In this document: piece by piece, positions 1 through 6,342 of the stretch
How the letters are laid out: each line of letters opens with the position of its first letter
Position numbering within the stretch: the first letter of the stretch is position 1
Virus record (IMG/VR): IMGVR_UViG_3300020189_000074
Coordinates: 1 to 22,614 of that record
Direction: 5' to 3' (one strand)
Length of the DNA stretch: 22,614 bases
DNA from: a virus
Position numbers and translations under genes: made by a program
Notes under the pieces: model-generated
What the model was told of the DNA's origin: nothing
The model's database searches: none
What the model saw: only the letters and a program-made list of their open reading frames with translations

Positions 1-663
1 CGGATCGTCGAATACCAAGGTGTATTGAACGACAGCCTGAGGCGCAGAACCCGGTGACGCTACGGTCGAACCCTGAATTGCAACTTGCTTATGATCGACG
101 TCACCACCGGCCACAATTTGACGCTCGCCGTCAGCGTTCTCTTCGACAATAGGATTGTAAGTTGGCTTTGTGTCAACTATGACTGGCGGAACATAAGACG
201 AAGAACCGACCGTCGGATCGTTGGCGTTAAATGATGCTTCCTCGTATGCGGCGATTTCAAACTCGTCCCATCCAAGTCCATCGAAAAGGTCCTGATAGTT
301 GTTCTCTGCCATCATTTCCATGAGTTCAAAAACCGCAGCGTTATCGCTTTGGCCTAGTTCAACAGTTCGGTTGTCAGCAAGAGCGAAGGCAATTGCTTTA
401 TCCATGTCACCATCCATGCGCACTGCCGCAACCTGAGTCCATCCCAGTCGTCGTGCTGCTTCAACTTGGTGATTCCCAGCGATTACCGTGAATGTTCCAT
501 CATCACCATTTGGAGTGATGACAATTGGACGCACTTGTCCGAATTCACGATACGACGCCATGATTGCCTCAACGTTACCTTTTCGAGGATTACTAGGCAG
601 TGGCGTCAAAACGCTGAGGTCGATAGCAAGATCGGCAATTGCTTTATCAATATTGTTACTCAC
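1..663 (-). CDS. ParB-like nuclease/sulfiredoxin-fold domain protein, C-terminus cut by window edge
   Basis: This minus-strand frame is open from a GTG at 663 to the window edge, about 221 residues, and its C-terminus lies outside. Residues about 15-100 resemble the ParB N-terminal (ParBc) fold: a PLPSNPRKGN segment, a QVRPIVIT strand, and the signature GNHQVEAARRLG (about residues 63-74), followed by a stretch ending in ALADNRTVELG. Phage proteins of this type are often found beside or fused to DNA methyltransferases and act as DNA-binding or nuclease-like proteins; the exact role here is unknown. After residue 130 the chain becomes linker-like. The start overlaps the deaminase stop by 8 bases. 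A GAGGTGAT Shine-Dalgarno-like stretch precedes two adjacent GTG codons (666 and 663), so a start at 666 is equally possible. Domain confidence is good; function is uncertain. Confidence 0.75.
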   Translation of the reverse strand, partial: MSNNIDKAIADLAIDLSVLTPLPSNPRKGNVEAIMASYREFGQVRPIVITPNGDDGTFTVIAGNHQVEAARRLGWTQVAAVRMDGDMDKAIAFALADNRTVELGQSDNAAVFELMEMMAENNYQDLFDGLGWDEFEIAAYEEASFNANDPTVGSSSYVPPVIVDTKPTYNPIVEENADGERQIVAGGDVDHKQVAIQGSTVASPGSAPQAVVQYTLVFDDP

Positions 664-1117
664 CACTAATCACCTCAATAACATCGATGTGAGCATTTTC
701 CATGAACAAACGCACTCTAGCCCAATCTTCATACGCTGAATCGGAATAACAAACCACCCTGACAATTCCACTGGAGGCAATTTGTTTGGCGCACCCGTAA
801 CAGGGTGGTCCGTTTACAATCAGGGTGCCACCAATCCTTTGACTGGGGTCAGACCACAACAGCGCATTTGCTTCGGCATGTTGAGCGATGCAGTTGTCGT
901 AAACCGCGCCATTGGCCGATCCCTCCGTATAGCGTGGACAATGACCGTCGACACAATGACCAATTCCCGGCGGGGAGCCGTTATAACCCACTCCAGCGAC
1001 ACGGCCATTGGGCATTAGAACAACAGCGAAATACTGACGTTTAGCGCAAGTGGAAAACCTGCCGGCCAGATCAACGCACGACTCAAGCCAGTTCTTCTCG
1101 CGCCTTGATATTGTCAC
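656..1117 (-). CDS. dCMP (deoxycytidylate) deaminase family protein
   Basis: This is a 153-residue zinc-dependent deaminase of the cytidine/deoxycytidylate family. The catalytic signature is visible as H80-A-E82 in QHAEANALL, with the second zinc half-site PPCYGC (C106 and C109). Family members convert dCMP to dUMP, feeding thymidylate synthesis, and large phages often carry one to support DNA replication. Extra cysteines in the GHCVDGHC and YDNC segments (C55, C60, C76) recall the additional metal site of T4-type dCMP deaminases. The start is GTG at 1117, which overlaps the preceding gene stop as GTGA, indicating translational coupling. Length fits the family. A ComE-type or other nucleotide deaminase is a less likely alternative. 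Confidence 0.9.
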   Translation of the reverse strand: MTISRREKNWLESCVDLAGRFSTCAKRQYFAVVLMPNGRVAGVGYNGSPPGIGHCVDGHCPRYTEGSANGAVYDNCIAQHAEANALLWSDPSQRIGGTLIVNGPPCYGCAKQIASSGIVRVVCYSDSAYEDWARVRLFMENAHIDVIEVISGE

Positions 1118-1461
1118 GGCCCAACCTGAACACGCACATTTGCATTCAGTGTCCGCATGGCATCAATTGACGTTCTAAGTGACAACAACTTTTCCCGCTT
1201 CGATTTCACAAGCGCTTCAGCAATCTTGAAATCGTATTGCTCATCCGCCATCTTGTAATCAGCCCAAGACTCACGTTCCTTAATTGAGCCCTTAGCGCTG
1301 AGATATTCTTTAGCCCAATTTGATTTATATAAGGCTTCTTTCTTCGCCGAATCTTCCGCTAATACTTCGAAGGCCTCCGTCTCATCTTCGAGATCAGCGA
1401 TCAAACGAAGCAACTCGTCTTCGATTTCAACCTGACTAATAGGGCTGTTTCTACGGTTCAT
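1114..1461 (-). CDS. Small helical hypothetical phage protein
   Basis: I do not recognise a named family. The 115-residue protein is charged, almost entirely helix-forming, and likely coiled-coil: residues about 10-45 are acidic (EIEDELLRLIADLEDE) and residues about 75-112 are basic-amphipathic, ending in LLSLRTSIDAMRTLNANVR. Short proteins of this shape are common in phage recombination clusters, but no function can be assigned from sequence. The ATG at 1461 overlaps the resolvase gene by 11 bases. Its start context GGAGAAATGAAC is nearly the same as that of the resolvase gene just upstream. Being held between the resolvase and deaminase genes suggests co-expression with DNA metabolism. Confidence 0.8.
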   Translation of the reverse strand: MNRRNSPISQVEIEDELLRLIADLEDETEAFEVLAEDSAKKEALYKSNWAKEYLSAKGSIKERESWADYKMADEQYDFKIAEALVKSKREKLLSLRTSIDAMRTLNANVRVQVGP

Positions 1462-1963
1462 TTCTCCACTCTATTTTTTCTAATGCGGCCAAATGTGATT
1501 CTGGCCAACTGTAAGATGACTCACCTAAATGCGCTAAAACCATCTGACGCAAAATCCATGCGTCACACATATCGTCAGATCCAGAACCAGACCACACGAT
1601 TCCGGTTCTCGCAGAAATTGAACTTACAACTTCGGTTTTCGAAGCATTCCCTTTTCCGGTGGCGAACTTCGCTCGTGAAGTGGGTGGTATTTCCACGTAA
1701 GGAATACCATGCTCATAAAAATCGACACGCAAAACTCCACCAAGTTCACCCAAAGCATGAGCGTGAGAATTTCTTGAAGAAAAGGAATATCCCTCGATCG
1801 CTATCAGATCTATCGAGTGCGCCCGCACAAGAGCGTTGACAAAATTACGTATCTGAATTAGACGTTCAGGACCTTTTGTCTTCGGCTGAAAAACCATCGT
1901 TTCATCGTCAGACATGCAAACACCAGTCGATGTCAGCGATGGATCAACACCAAGGACGTTCAT
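1451..1963 (-). CDS. RuvC-like Holliday junction resolvase
   Basis: This 170-residue RNase H-fold endonuclease would cut four-way DNA junctions. The catalytic acidic residues are visible in family order: D7 in VLGVDPSLTSTG, E57 in LIAIEGYSF, and D131/D134 in SGSDDMCDAW. The GKGNASKTEV segment (about residues 103-112) is typical of phage RuvC-like proteins. The start is taken as ATG at 1963 because it overlaps the HNH stop as ATGA and puts the first catalytic Asp at position 7, as in bacterial RuvC. The open frame continues 24 codons upstream to an ATG at 2035, but that stretch lies wholly inside the HNH gene. The likely job is to debranch replicating or recombining phage DNA before packaging. 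Confidence 0.9.
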   Translation of the reverse strand: MNVLGVDPSLTSTGVCMSDDETMVFQPKTKGPERLIQIRNFVNALVRAHSIDLIAIEGYSFSSRNSHAHALGELGGVLRVDFYEHGIPYVEIPPTSRAKFATGKGNASKTEVVSSISARTGIVWSGSGSDDMCDAWILRQMVLAHLGESSYSWPESHLAALEKIEWRNEP

Positions 1964-2331
1964 TTCTCCCAGCCGTGTTTCGCTAAACCCAACTCGAATG
2001 CCAACTGCGGATAATTGCCAATTCGAACATGACATTCTCGACAGACTGCAATGCAGTTGGACTCATCAAGAATCGAACCGCCCTGACTTCTGCGAACAAG
2101 TTCGTGAATGTCTACACTCCCCCTACGAGTGTAAGCAATGACTCCATCGTGCCTCGCAAAAACCGGACACGCTTGACAGTATCTGTGATCGTCCAACATT
2201 TTTGCGACAAGTTTGCGTCGCTCAACATATTCTGCTTCACGTTTCTTGCTACGCACTTTCAATGGCGAACCACGCTTCAGACCACCAGACCTCTTCAAAG
2301 GGGTCCGCTTCATCGGTTTGCCACGCTTCAC
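1960..2331 (-). CDS. HNH endonuclease
   Basis: A 123-residue HNH nuclease. It has a strongly basic N-terminus with repeated KR/PLK steps (residues 1-31). A zinc-ribbon-like CQAC (C52, C55) follows, then the ββα-metal core: H76 in VDIHELVRRS, N92 in DESNC, and CRECHVRIG with C97, C100 and H101. Such proteins nick or cut DNA; in phages they assist packaging, act as homing nucleases, or process recombination intermediates. Its place between recombination genes, rather than beside a small terminase gene, leaves the role open. The start is GTG at 2331, overlapping the upstream stop as GTGA; an ATG at 2313 is possible, but neither has a convincing Shine-Dalgarno sequence. The 3' end overlaps the resolvase start as ATGA. 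Confidence 0.88.
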   Translation of the reverse strand: MKRGKPMKRTPLKRSGGLKRGSPLKVRSKKREAEYVERRKLVAKMLDDHRYCQACPVFARHDGVIAYTRRGSVDIHELVRRSQGGSILDESNCIAVCRECHVRIGNYPQLAFELGLAKHGWEK

Positions 2332-2834
2332 AACAACGCAGCATCCACGTTGTCGAACTCCCAGCGATTATCGAGGGTAGCCCACAGTGCTTTGTCGACC
2401 TCAGTTTCTTCCATGTTGTACTCCTGCAACATGGTCCGATGCATCTTGATAGCGCGACGATAAAAATCTGCGGTTTCCCAAGGGCTTTCCTCGATGACCT
2501 GACCGTTTTCAATCATCGCATTAACTTGGTTCAAGCGTCTTTGAACAAAGAACCTAAATCGCTCAACCTTGTTTCGCTTAGATTTGTATGCCGACTCAGC
2601 GGTCTTCAATAATTTTGCACCATCACGGCCAAGCGCTTTGTACCTAGATGCATCGGCTTCAGAGTCAGCATCAATATCGTCAATCTGCCCGTTCAAGTTT
2701 TCAACAAGTACCTGAAGGGCCCGTCTCCACTTGTCCCAGTTTTCTTGCTTCATTAATGTCTGTCTTTGATCTGGCGACAGTTTATTTTTGACTTCTTCAG
2801 CCACCATTTGTGCAAAAATTTCGTCCGGAATCAC
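2328..2834 (-). CDS. Hypothetical helical protein in the recombination cluster
   Basis: I do not recognise a family. The 168-residue product is charged and largely helical, with an N-terminal FAQMVAEEVKNKLSP segment, a central coiled-coil-prone part (about residues 30-110), and a conserved-looking tail (ESPWETADFYRRAIKMH). The longest open frame starts at a TTG at 2882, but the true start is most likely GTG at 2834: a GGAGG lies five bases before it and the nuclease stop codon TAG is two bases upstream, a typical stop-restart junction. The gene lies between a RecB-like nuclease and an HNH nuclease, so a role in DNA recombination or nuclease control is plausible but unproven. Confidence 0.75.
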   Translation of the reverse strand: MIPDEIFAQMVAEEVKNKLSPDQRQTLMKQENWDKWRRALQVLVENLNGQIDDIDADSEADASRYKALGRDGAKLLKTAESAYKSKRNKVERFRFFVQRRLNQVNAMIENGQVIEESPWETADFYRRAIKMHRTMLQEYNMEETEVDKALWATLDNRWEFDNVDAALL

Positions 2835-2836
2835 CA

Positions 2837-3610
2837 CTACCTCCAAGCAGGGCAAATTGTTTTGTAGGCGCACCAATCGCAAAGCCGTGAGGTGCGAGTT
2901 TCGAATTGATGTGTCTCACACGCCTCATCAATAAGACGCTTCGTGATAGTTACATACTCAATTGTATCGCTTCTATCCTGATCAGTGAATGGAACTTTAT
3001 ATTTAGTCCCATCCTTCAAATACAACAGTTCGAGTTGATCAGGTTCACATACTCCGAGTTCACCAATCAGCGTCCCATAAATCCGCAGTTGCAAAAATTT
3101 GTCATCGACCCATCGCTTTGCAGGAGTTTTTCCGGTTTTGTAATCGGAAATAACATTTGTGTCACCGATGGTTAAACGGTCGATGAAACCCTTCAATGTC
3201 ACACCATTAATCTGGCCATTCAACTCGTACTCAATGTGGGTTGCGTCAACTTGCTTAGGGTTCTCGACATTGAAGATGTTCTCCAGACACCACCACGAGT
3301 TCCAGCGGAACATTCTGATGACATCTGGATCAGTACCAATCCAAGGCGTTACGCGTTCGAGCCATTCACTGTTCTCCCACGTGCTCGCAGCAAGTGACTT
3401 TAGGTTCGCTAAATTCCTATCGTCGGATGGGAGCACGTAGAAGTATTCCAATGTTTCATGCACAAAGTTACCCATCAGCGTCGCCTGCGTTGGCTCGTCT
3501 GGGATCATGTCGATTTTTGAGAACCGAAACTTCTGCGGACACTGATTGAACGTGCCCATTGATGATGGCGATAAATGCGGTGGGGGGACTAGAACATCAC
3601 TACTCGCCAT
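2837..3610 (-). CDS. RecB/Cas4-like PD-(D/E)XK exonuclease with predicted 4Fe-4S cluster
   Basis: A 257-residue nuclease of the PD-(D/E)XK (RecB/AddB/Cas4) superfamily. Visible motifs, numbered from ATG 3610: LSPSSMGTFNQCPQKF with C24; H51 in GNFVHETLEYF; D144 in GFIDRL; the catalytic D156-Y-K158 in ISDYKTGK; QLRIYG about 20 residues later; and C244, C247 and C253 in CDWCAYKTIC. C24 plus the three C-terminal cysteines match the iron-sulfur cluster arrangement of AddB/Cas4-type nucleases. The probable role is resecting DNA ends to give single strands for the Rad52-like protein encoded immediately upstream. A TTG at 3619 would add three residues; ATG 3610 is preferred. The gene overlaps the Rad52-like gene by 11 bases. 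Confidence 0.9.
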   Translation of the reverse strand: MASSDVLVPPPHLSPSSMGTFNQCPQKFRFSKIDMIPDEPTQATLMGNFVHETLEYFYVLPSDDRNLANLKSLAASTWENSEWLERVTPWIGTDPDVIRMFRWNSWWCLENIFNVENPKQVDATHIEYELNGQINGVTLKGFIDRLTIGDTNVISDYKTGKTPAKRWVDDKFLQLRIYGTLIGELGVCEPDQLELLYLKDGTKYKVPFTDQDRSDTIEYVTITKRLIDEACETHQFETRTSRLCDWCAYKTICPAWR

Positions 3611-4244
3611 TAGGCTCAACCCATTCCCCGCCCATCATAATGCGAACGCACTCACCGATTAGAAACTCCAGATCGACAGCCGACGCGGTTTCCAAAGTGG
3701 GCTTAGGGGCGCCGTCGGCATACTCCGACCATACCTGTCCAAGTTCAGCCTTCTGATCGGCATTCAATTCCTTAGTGTGGCTAATGAAAGAAGTCCACAG
3801 TGCGATGATTTCTTCACTAACGACAGGCTTGGAAGCCTCCTCGTCAATGGCCAAAGCCTCGTCGGTTCGTGCGAGGTAGAGGCCGATACCGAACTGTTGA
3901 GCGGCCTTCTTGAGAGCGTCCGAAACGGCGCCCTTGAACTCGTCACCAAGATCAACAATGTCTCCGTTCTTGGTGCGCTTAATCTTCTGACCGCCAATGC
4001 CATCCTTCCAGACCAACGTGCCGTCAATGGTGGTTTCGATGCGAACATGGGCGACAATGAAGTCAGGATCAAGTTGGTCTCGGGCGCACGAGATGATCTG
4101 GCTACTCCACTTTTCTACACCAAACACCTTGTTCATTCGAGTGATGACTTCACTGACGGGAATGTAAGTCAGGTTCGCACCACCCTTTTTAAGGGTCCGT
4201 TCAACCTCTCGGGGAAACGGTTCGTACAGGTCATTCAATTCCAT
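3600..4244 (-). CDS. Rad52/Rad22-like single-strand annealing protein
   Basis: A 214-residue phage recombinase of the Rad52 family. The N-terminal domain (about residues 10-130) shows LTYIPVSEVITRMNKVFG, a VWKDGIGGQ segment, and the diagnostic DLGDEFKGAVSDALKKAA followed by QQFGIGLYL. Family members coat single-stranded DNA and anneal complementary strands during phage recombination and repair. The C-terminal part (about residues 140-214) is acidic and poorly conserved in appearance and may bind a partner. Start ATG 4244 overlaps the preceding stop by one base (TAATG). Overlap with the following exonuclease gene suggests a classic exonuclease-plus-annealase pair. Confidence 0.92.
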   Translation of the reverse strand: MELNDLYEPFPREVERTLKKGGANLTYIPVSEVITRMNKVFGVEKWSSQIISCARDQLDPDFIVAHVRIETTIDGTLVWKDGIGGQKIKRTKNGDIVDLGDEFKGAVSDALKKAAQQFGIGLYLARTDEALAIDEEASKPVVSEEIIALWTSFISHTKELNADQKAELGQVWSEYADGAPKPTLETASAVDLEFLIGECVRIMMGGEWVEPNGE

Positions 4245-4747
4245 TACTTCGCCTTTCCAATATTGCCCTTGCGGACAATGACGCTGGTTTTTGCTTCTGA
4301 CTCGCAGTAGTTGTCAGGGTTGATTCCAATTTCATTCAACTTTGATGCACGCCAATACGAAGGCTGAACAAAGTCCAACATACGCATGGCGACATCCTCC
4401 GAAGACATGACAACCTCGCCGGTATCCATGTCAATCGATGATTGAACGATTCTACGCACGACGTCGTTTGCAATGTCCTTGTGACGCCACTTCGTGCGAG
4501 ACGATGACATCTTGCGTTCGATTTCAGCACCGTCACGCAACTTGATGAATTCATTGTTTCGCATCAGGACGCCCATTCGTGCTTCGACAGAAGAATAGAC
4601 GTACGAGAGATCCGTCTTGAGAAGATTCAGTTCGAGCATCAAATTTGCGGCATCTTCCACATTGACCTCATCGGACAAATATTCCGCGAGTGCATCATCG
4701 AGATCCGCGATTTGACGCCGAAGATCAGCAATCAAGTTAGTAATCAT
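4244..4747 (-). CDS. Hypothetical protein upstream of the Rad52-like gene
   Basis: I do not recognise a domain with confidence. The 167-residue protein begins with a coiled-coil-prone segment (residues about 1-60, LIADLRRQIADLDDALAEYL), continues with a basic region (about 75-95, SSSRTKWRHKD), and ends with a compact part carrying PSYWRASKLNEIGINPDNYCE. Proteins of this general form occur beside annealing recombinases in phages and could be accessory DNA-binding factors, but this is inference. The start ATG 4747 has a good Shine-Dalgarno (AAAGGGG, about five bases before it). It is separated from the terminase gene by 32 bases, in which I see no structured element. Confidence 0.75.
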   Translation of the reverse strand: MITNLIADLRRQIADLDDALAEYLSDEVNVEDAANLMLELNLLKTDLSYVYSSVEARMGVLMRNNEFIKLRDGAEIERKMSSSRTKWRHKDIANDVVRRIVQSSIDMDTGEVVMSSEDVAMRMLDFVQPSYWRASKLNEIGINPDNYCESEAKTSVIVRKGNIGKAK

Positions 4748-4779
4748 TGTTCCCCTTTAATAAGTGTGGGTGGTTGTTG

Positions 4780-6084
4780 TTATACGACGATAGCAACTCT
4801 TTTTCGCTGTGGCAACCCCAAACCTGTTAAATGTGTGAACGCCCCCACAGCAGAGTCGACTTGGTCATCATGTGGCGCGGCCTCCGGGAACGCCGATAAC
4901 TCATCAAGCCATTCTGTTAACCATGGGGCGCGTACACATCTGACGTTGCCGTTGGCAACAGCAGCAGCAAATGGCCGTGCGCGCGTAACCTTGTCTCCAG
5001 TCGAACGGATTCCAGCAAAATCATAGCCAGACAGCACATATCGAGCATACTGATCGACAAGGGCCTTCCCTGATGAACCCGGCTCTTGCTCCATGCGAAT
5101 CGCAACATGCCTTCCGTCTTCGTACGCCGTTTGAGCGATCAGTTGTTCAACCTTCTCGCCCTTGACCCTTGCTTTCTTTACATCAAGGATGTATGCGATG
5201 CCCTGATCGAACAGCATCAACGTACCCACAGTCCAGTCAGGGTCCGGGTTGGACTGTGATGGTTCGGTGGCAGCCAAGTCCCAGAATCGAACAGCCCGGG
5301 CAGCAGATGAAATCTCAGGGACCTCATGCTGATCGAGAAGAACAACATTTTCACGTTCAAAAAGACTGCCAAGCGTAGTTGACCACCAATCACCTTCTTC
5401 GAGCCGGCGTCGCTCAACAGGGTCAAGCGCTTGAAGGGTCTGTCTGTAGGAAGCAGCGTCGATACCCGGGTTGTCCGTCAACTTCGACGGAACGAAAATC
5501 CGGTTGTGTTCGAGACCTTCAACAATGAATCGTTGCCGCACCCAGTTGGGCGCCGGGTTGGAAGCAGCCCTCATCCGTAGTGGCACCTTGGACAGGGGGC
5601 CGTTTGCTGGACGACGCAAACGCGAGAACATGTAGCGGTAGTCCGATTCGCGAATCTCGGTGACCTCGTCCATTCCGATAAATTGAAATTCAGCACCCTT
5701 ATAACGCAAATAGTCCTGCTGATTGTTCAAATACCCGAAAGATATGCGTGCGCCAGACGGGAAAACTGCCGTGTAGTTATTGGCGTTCCACCGAACGTCA
5801 TCTTCGGCAGCAATCCAAGATTGGAAACGGTCCATGATTGCTCCGGGCAAAGCAAGGTCAGCGTAGGTGCGCCTAAACAGGATTGCGCTATACCCGGGCA
5901 CATCGACATATTGAAGTGCCGACATCAAAAGGGCCGAACTTTTACCGCCACCGGCCGCTCCGCCAAACAGGGCCTCGAGAGCGTACGTACGCAAAAAGAC
6001 CTTTTGCGTCAACGATGCGGACTCTGGACAGTACAGCGCTTCCTTCGGCTGCAAATAATCTAAAACCTTTTGCCAATCTTCCAC
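4780..6084 (-). CDS. terL: Terminase large subunit
   Basis: A 434-residue DNA-packaging motor subunit. The ATPase part has Walker A GGAAGGGKS (residues 41-49), an ILFRRTYADL segment typical of TerL, and Walker B FIGMDE (D139, E140). The RNase H-fold nuclease part shows FWDLAA (D269), MEQEPGSSG (E332/E334) and HDDQVDS (D406, D407, D410). The enzyme pumps DNA into the prohead through the portal and cuts the concatemer. The start is GTG at 6084 with AAAGG eight bases upstream. The gene points away from the portal gene and is the first gene of the minus-strand unit, an uncommon arrangement. I see no small terminase subunit in the window. Confidence 0.96.
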   Translation of the reverse strand: MEDWQKVLDYLQPKEALYCPESASLTQKVFLRTYALEALFGGAAGGGKSSALLMSALQYVDVPGYSAILFRRTYADLALPGAIMDRFQSWIAAEDDVRWNANNYTAVFPSGARISFGYLNNQQDYLRYKGAEFQFIGMDEVTEIRESDYRYMFSRLRRPANGPLSKVPLRMRAASNPAPNWVRQRFIVEGLEHNRIFVPSKLTDNPGIDAASYRQTLQALDPVERRRLEEGDWWSTTLGSLFERENVVLLDQHEVPEISSAARAVRFWDLAATEPSQSNPDPDWTVGTLMLFDQGIAYILDVKKARVKGEKVEQLIAQTAYEDGRHVAIRMEQEPGSSGKALVDQYARYVLSGYDFAGIRSTGDKVTRARPFAAAVANGNVRCVRAPWLTEWLDELSAFPEAAPHDDQVDSAVGAFTHLTGLGLPQRKRVAIVV

Positions 6085-6142
6085 TGAGAGACCTTTCGCG
6101 CTATTACCAGAATAGACGACAACGTTGCGCTATGTTGTGAGT
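6085..6142. promoter_or_regulatory. Divergent intergenic region between packaging/recombination and head gene units
   Basis: This 58-bp gap separates two units transcribed outward, so promoters for both directions are expected in or near it. It contains an 8-bp palindrome, CAACGTTG, at 6120-6127. I could not find a convincing -35/-10 pair with normal spacing on either strand: TTACCA (6104) and TATGTT (6131) are 21 bases apart. The regulatory role is inferred from gene orientation only. Confidence 0.4.
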
Positions 6143-6340
6143 ATGGCCGAGCAGATAAAAACGAAGTGGCGACGCATGCGTGAAAAAGTCAACCGCGTTA
6201 ATGTTGCCAACCTTCTGATGCTATTATTTATAGTGTTTACCAGTATTGGTGTCGCTCTTGTCGCCCCTTCGGCGGGATGGGGTTTCATTGCTGCTGGTGT
6301 AACAAGCGGCATATTCGGCTATCTGCTGGGACTTGAATAA
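6143..6340 (+). CDS. Small two-helix membrane protein
   Basis: A 65-residue protein with a positively charged N-terminus (EQIKTKWRRMREKVNR) and two hydrophobic segments: about residues 22-42 (NLLMLLFIVFTSIGVALV) and about 46-64 (GWGFIAAGVTSGIFGYLLGL). This predicts a membrane protein with a short hairpin topology. It could be a holin-like or other envelope-directed phage protein, but size and topology are the only evidence. The frame is open from a TTG at 6125; ATG 6143 is chosen as the first ATG, though no good Shine-Dalgarno precedes it. It ends two bases before the portal ATG, so it is probably coupled to head-gene expression. Confidence 0.65.
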   Translation: MAEQIKTKWRRMREKVNRVNVANLLMLLFIVFTSIGVALVAPSAGWGFIAAGVTSGIFGYLLGLE

Positions 6341-6342
6341 GC

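Noticed and set aside
1964-2035. A 24-residue N-terminal extension of the RuvC-like protein
   Set aside because: It lies entirely inside the HNH gene, and the ATGA overlap at 1963 gives a normal family start with Asp at position 7.
2029-2463. A plus-strand 144-codon open frame opposite the HNH and hypothetical genes
   Set aside because: It overlaps minus-strand genes with clear motifs and coupled starts, and its translation shows no recognisable domain.
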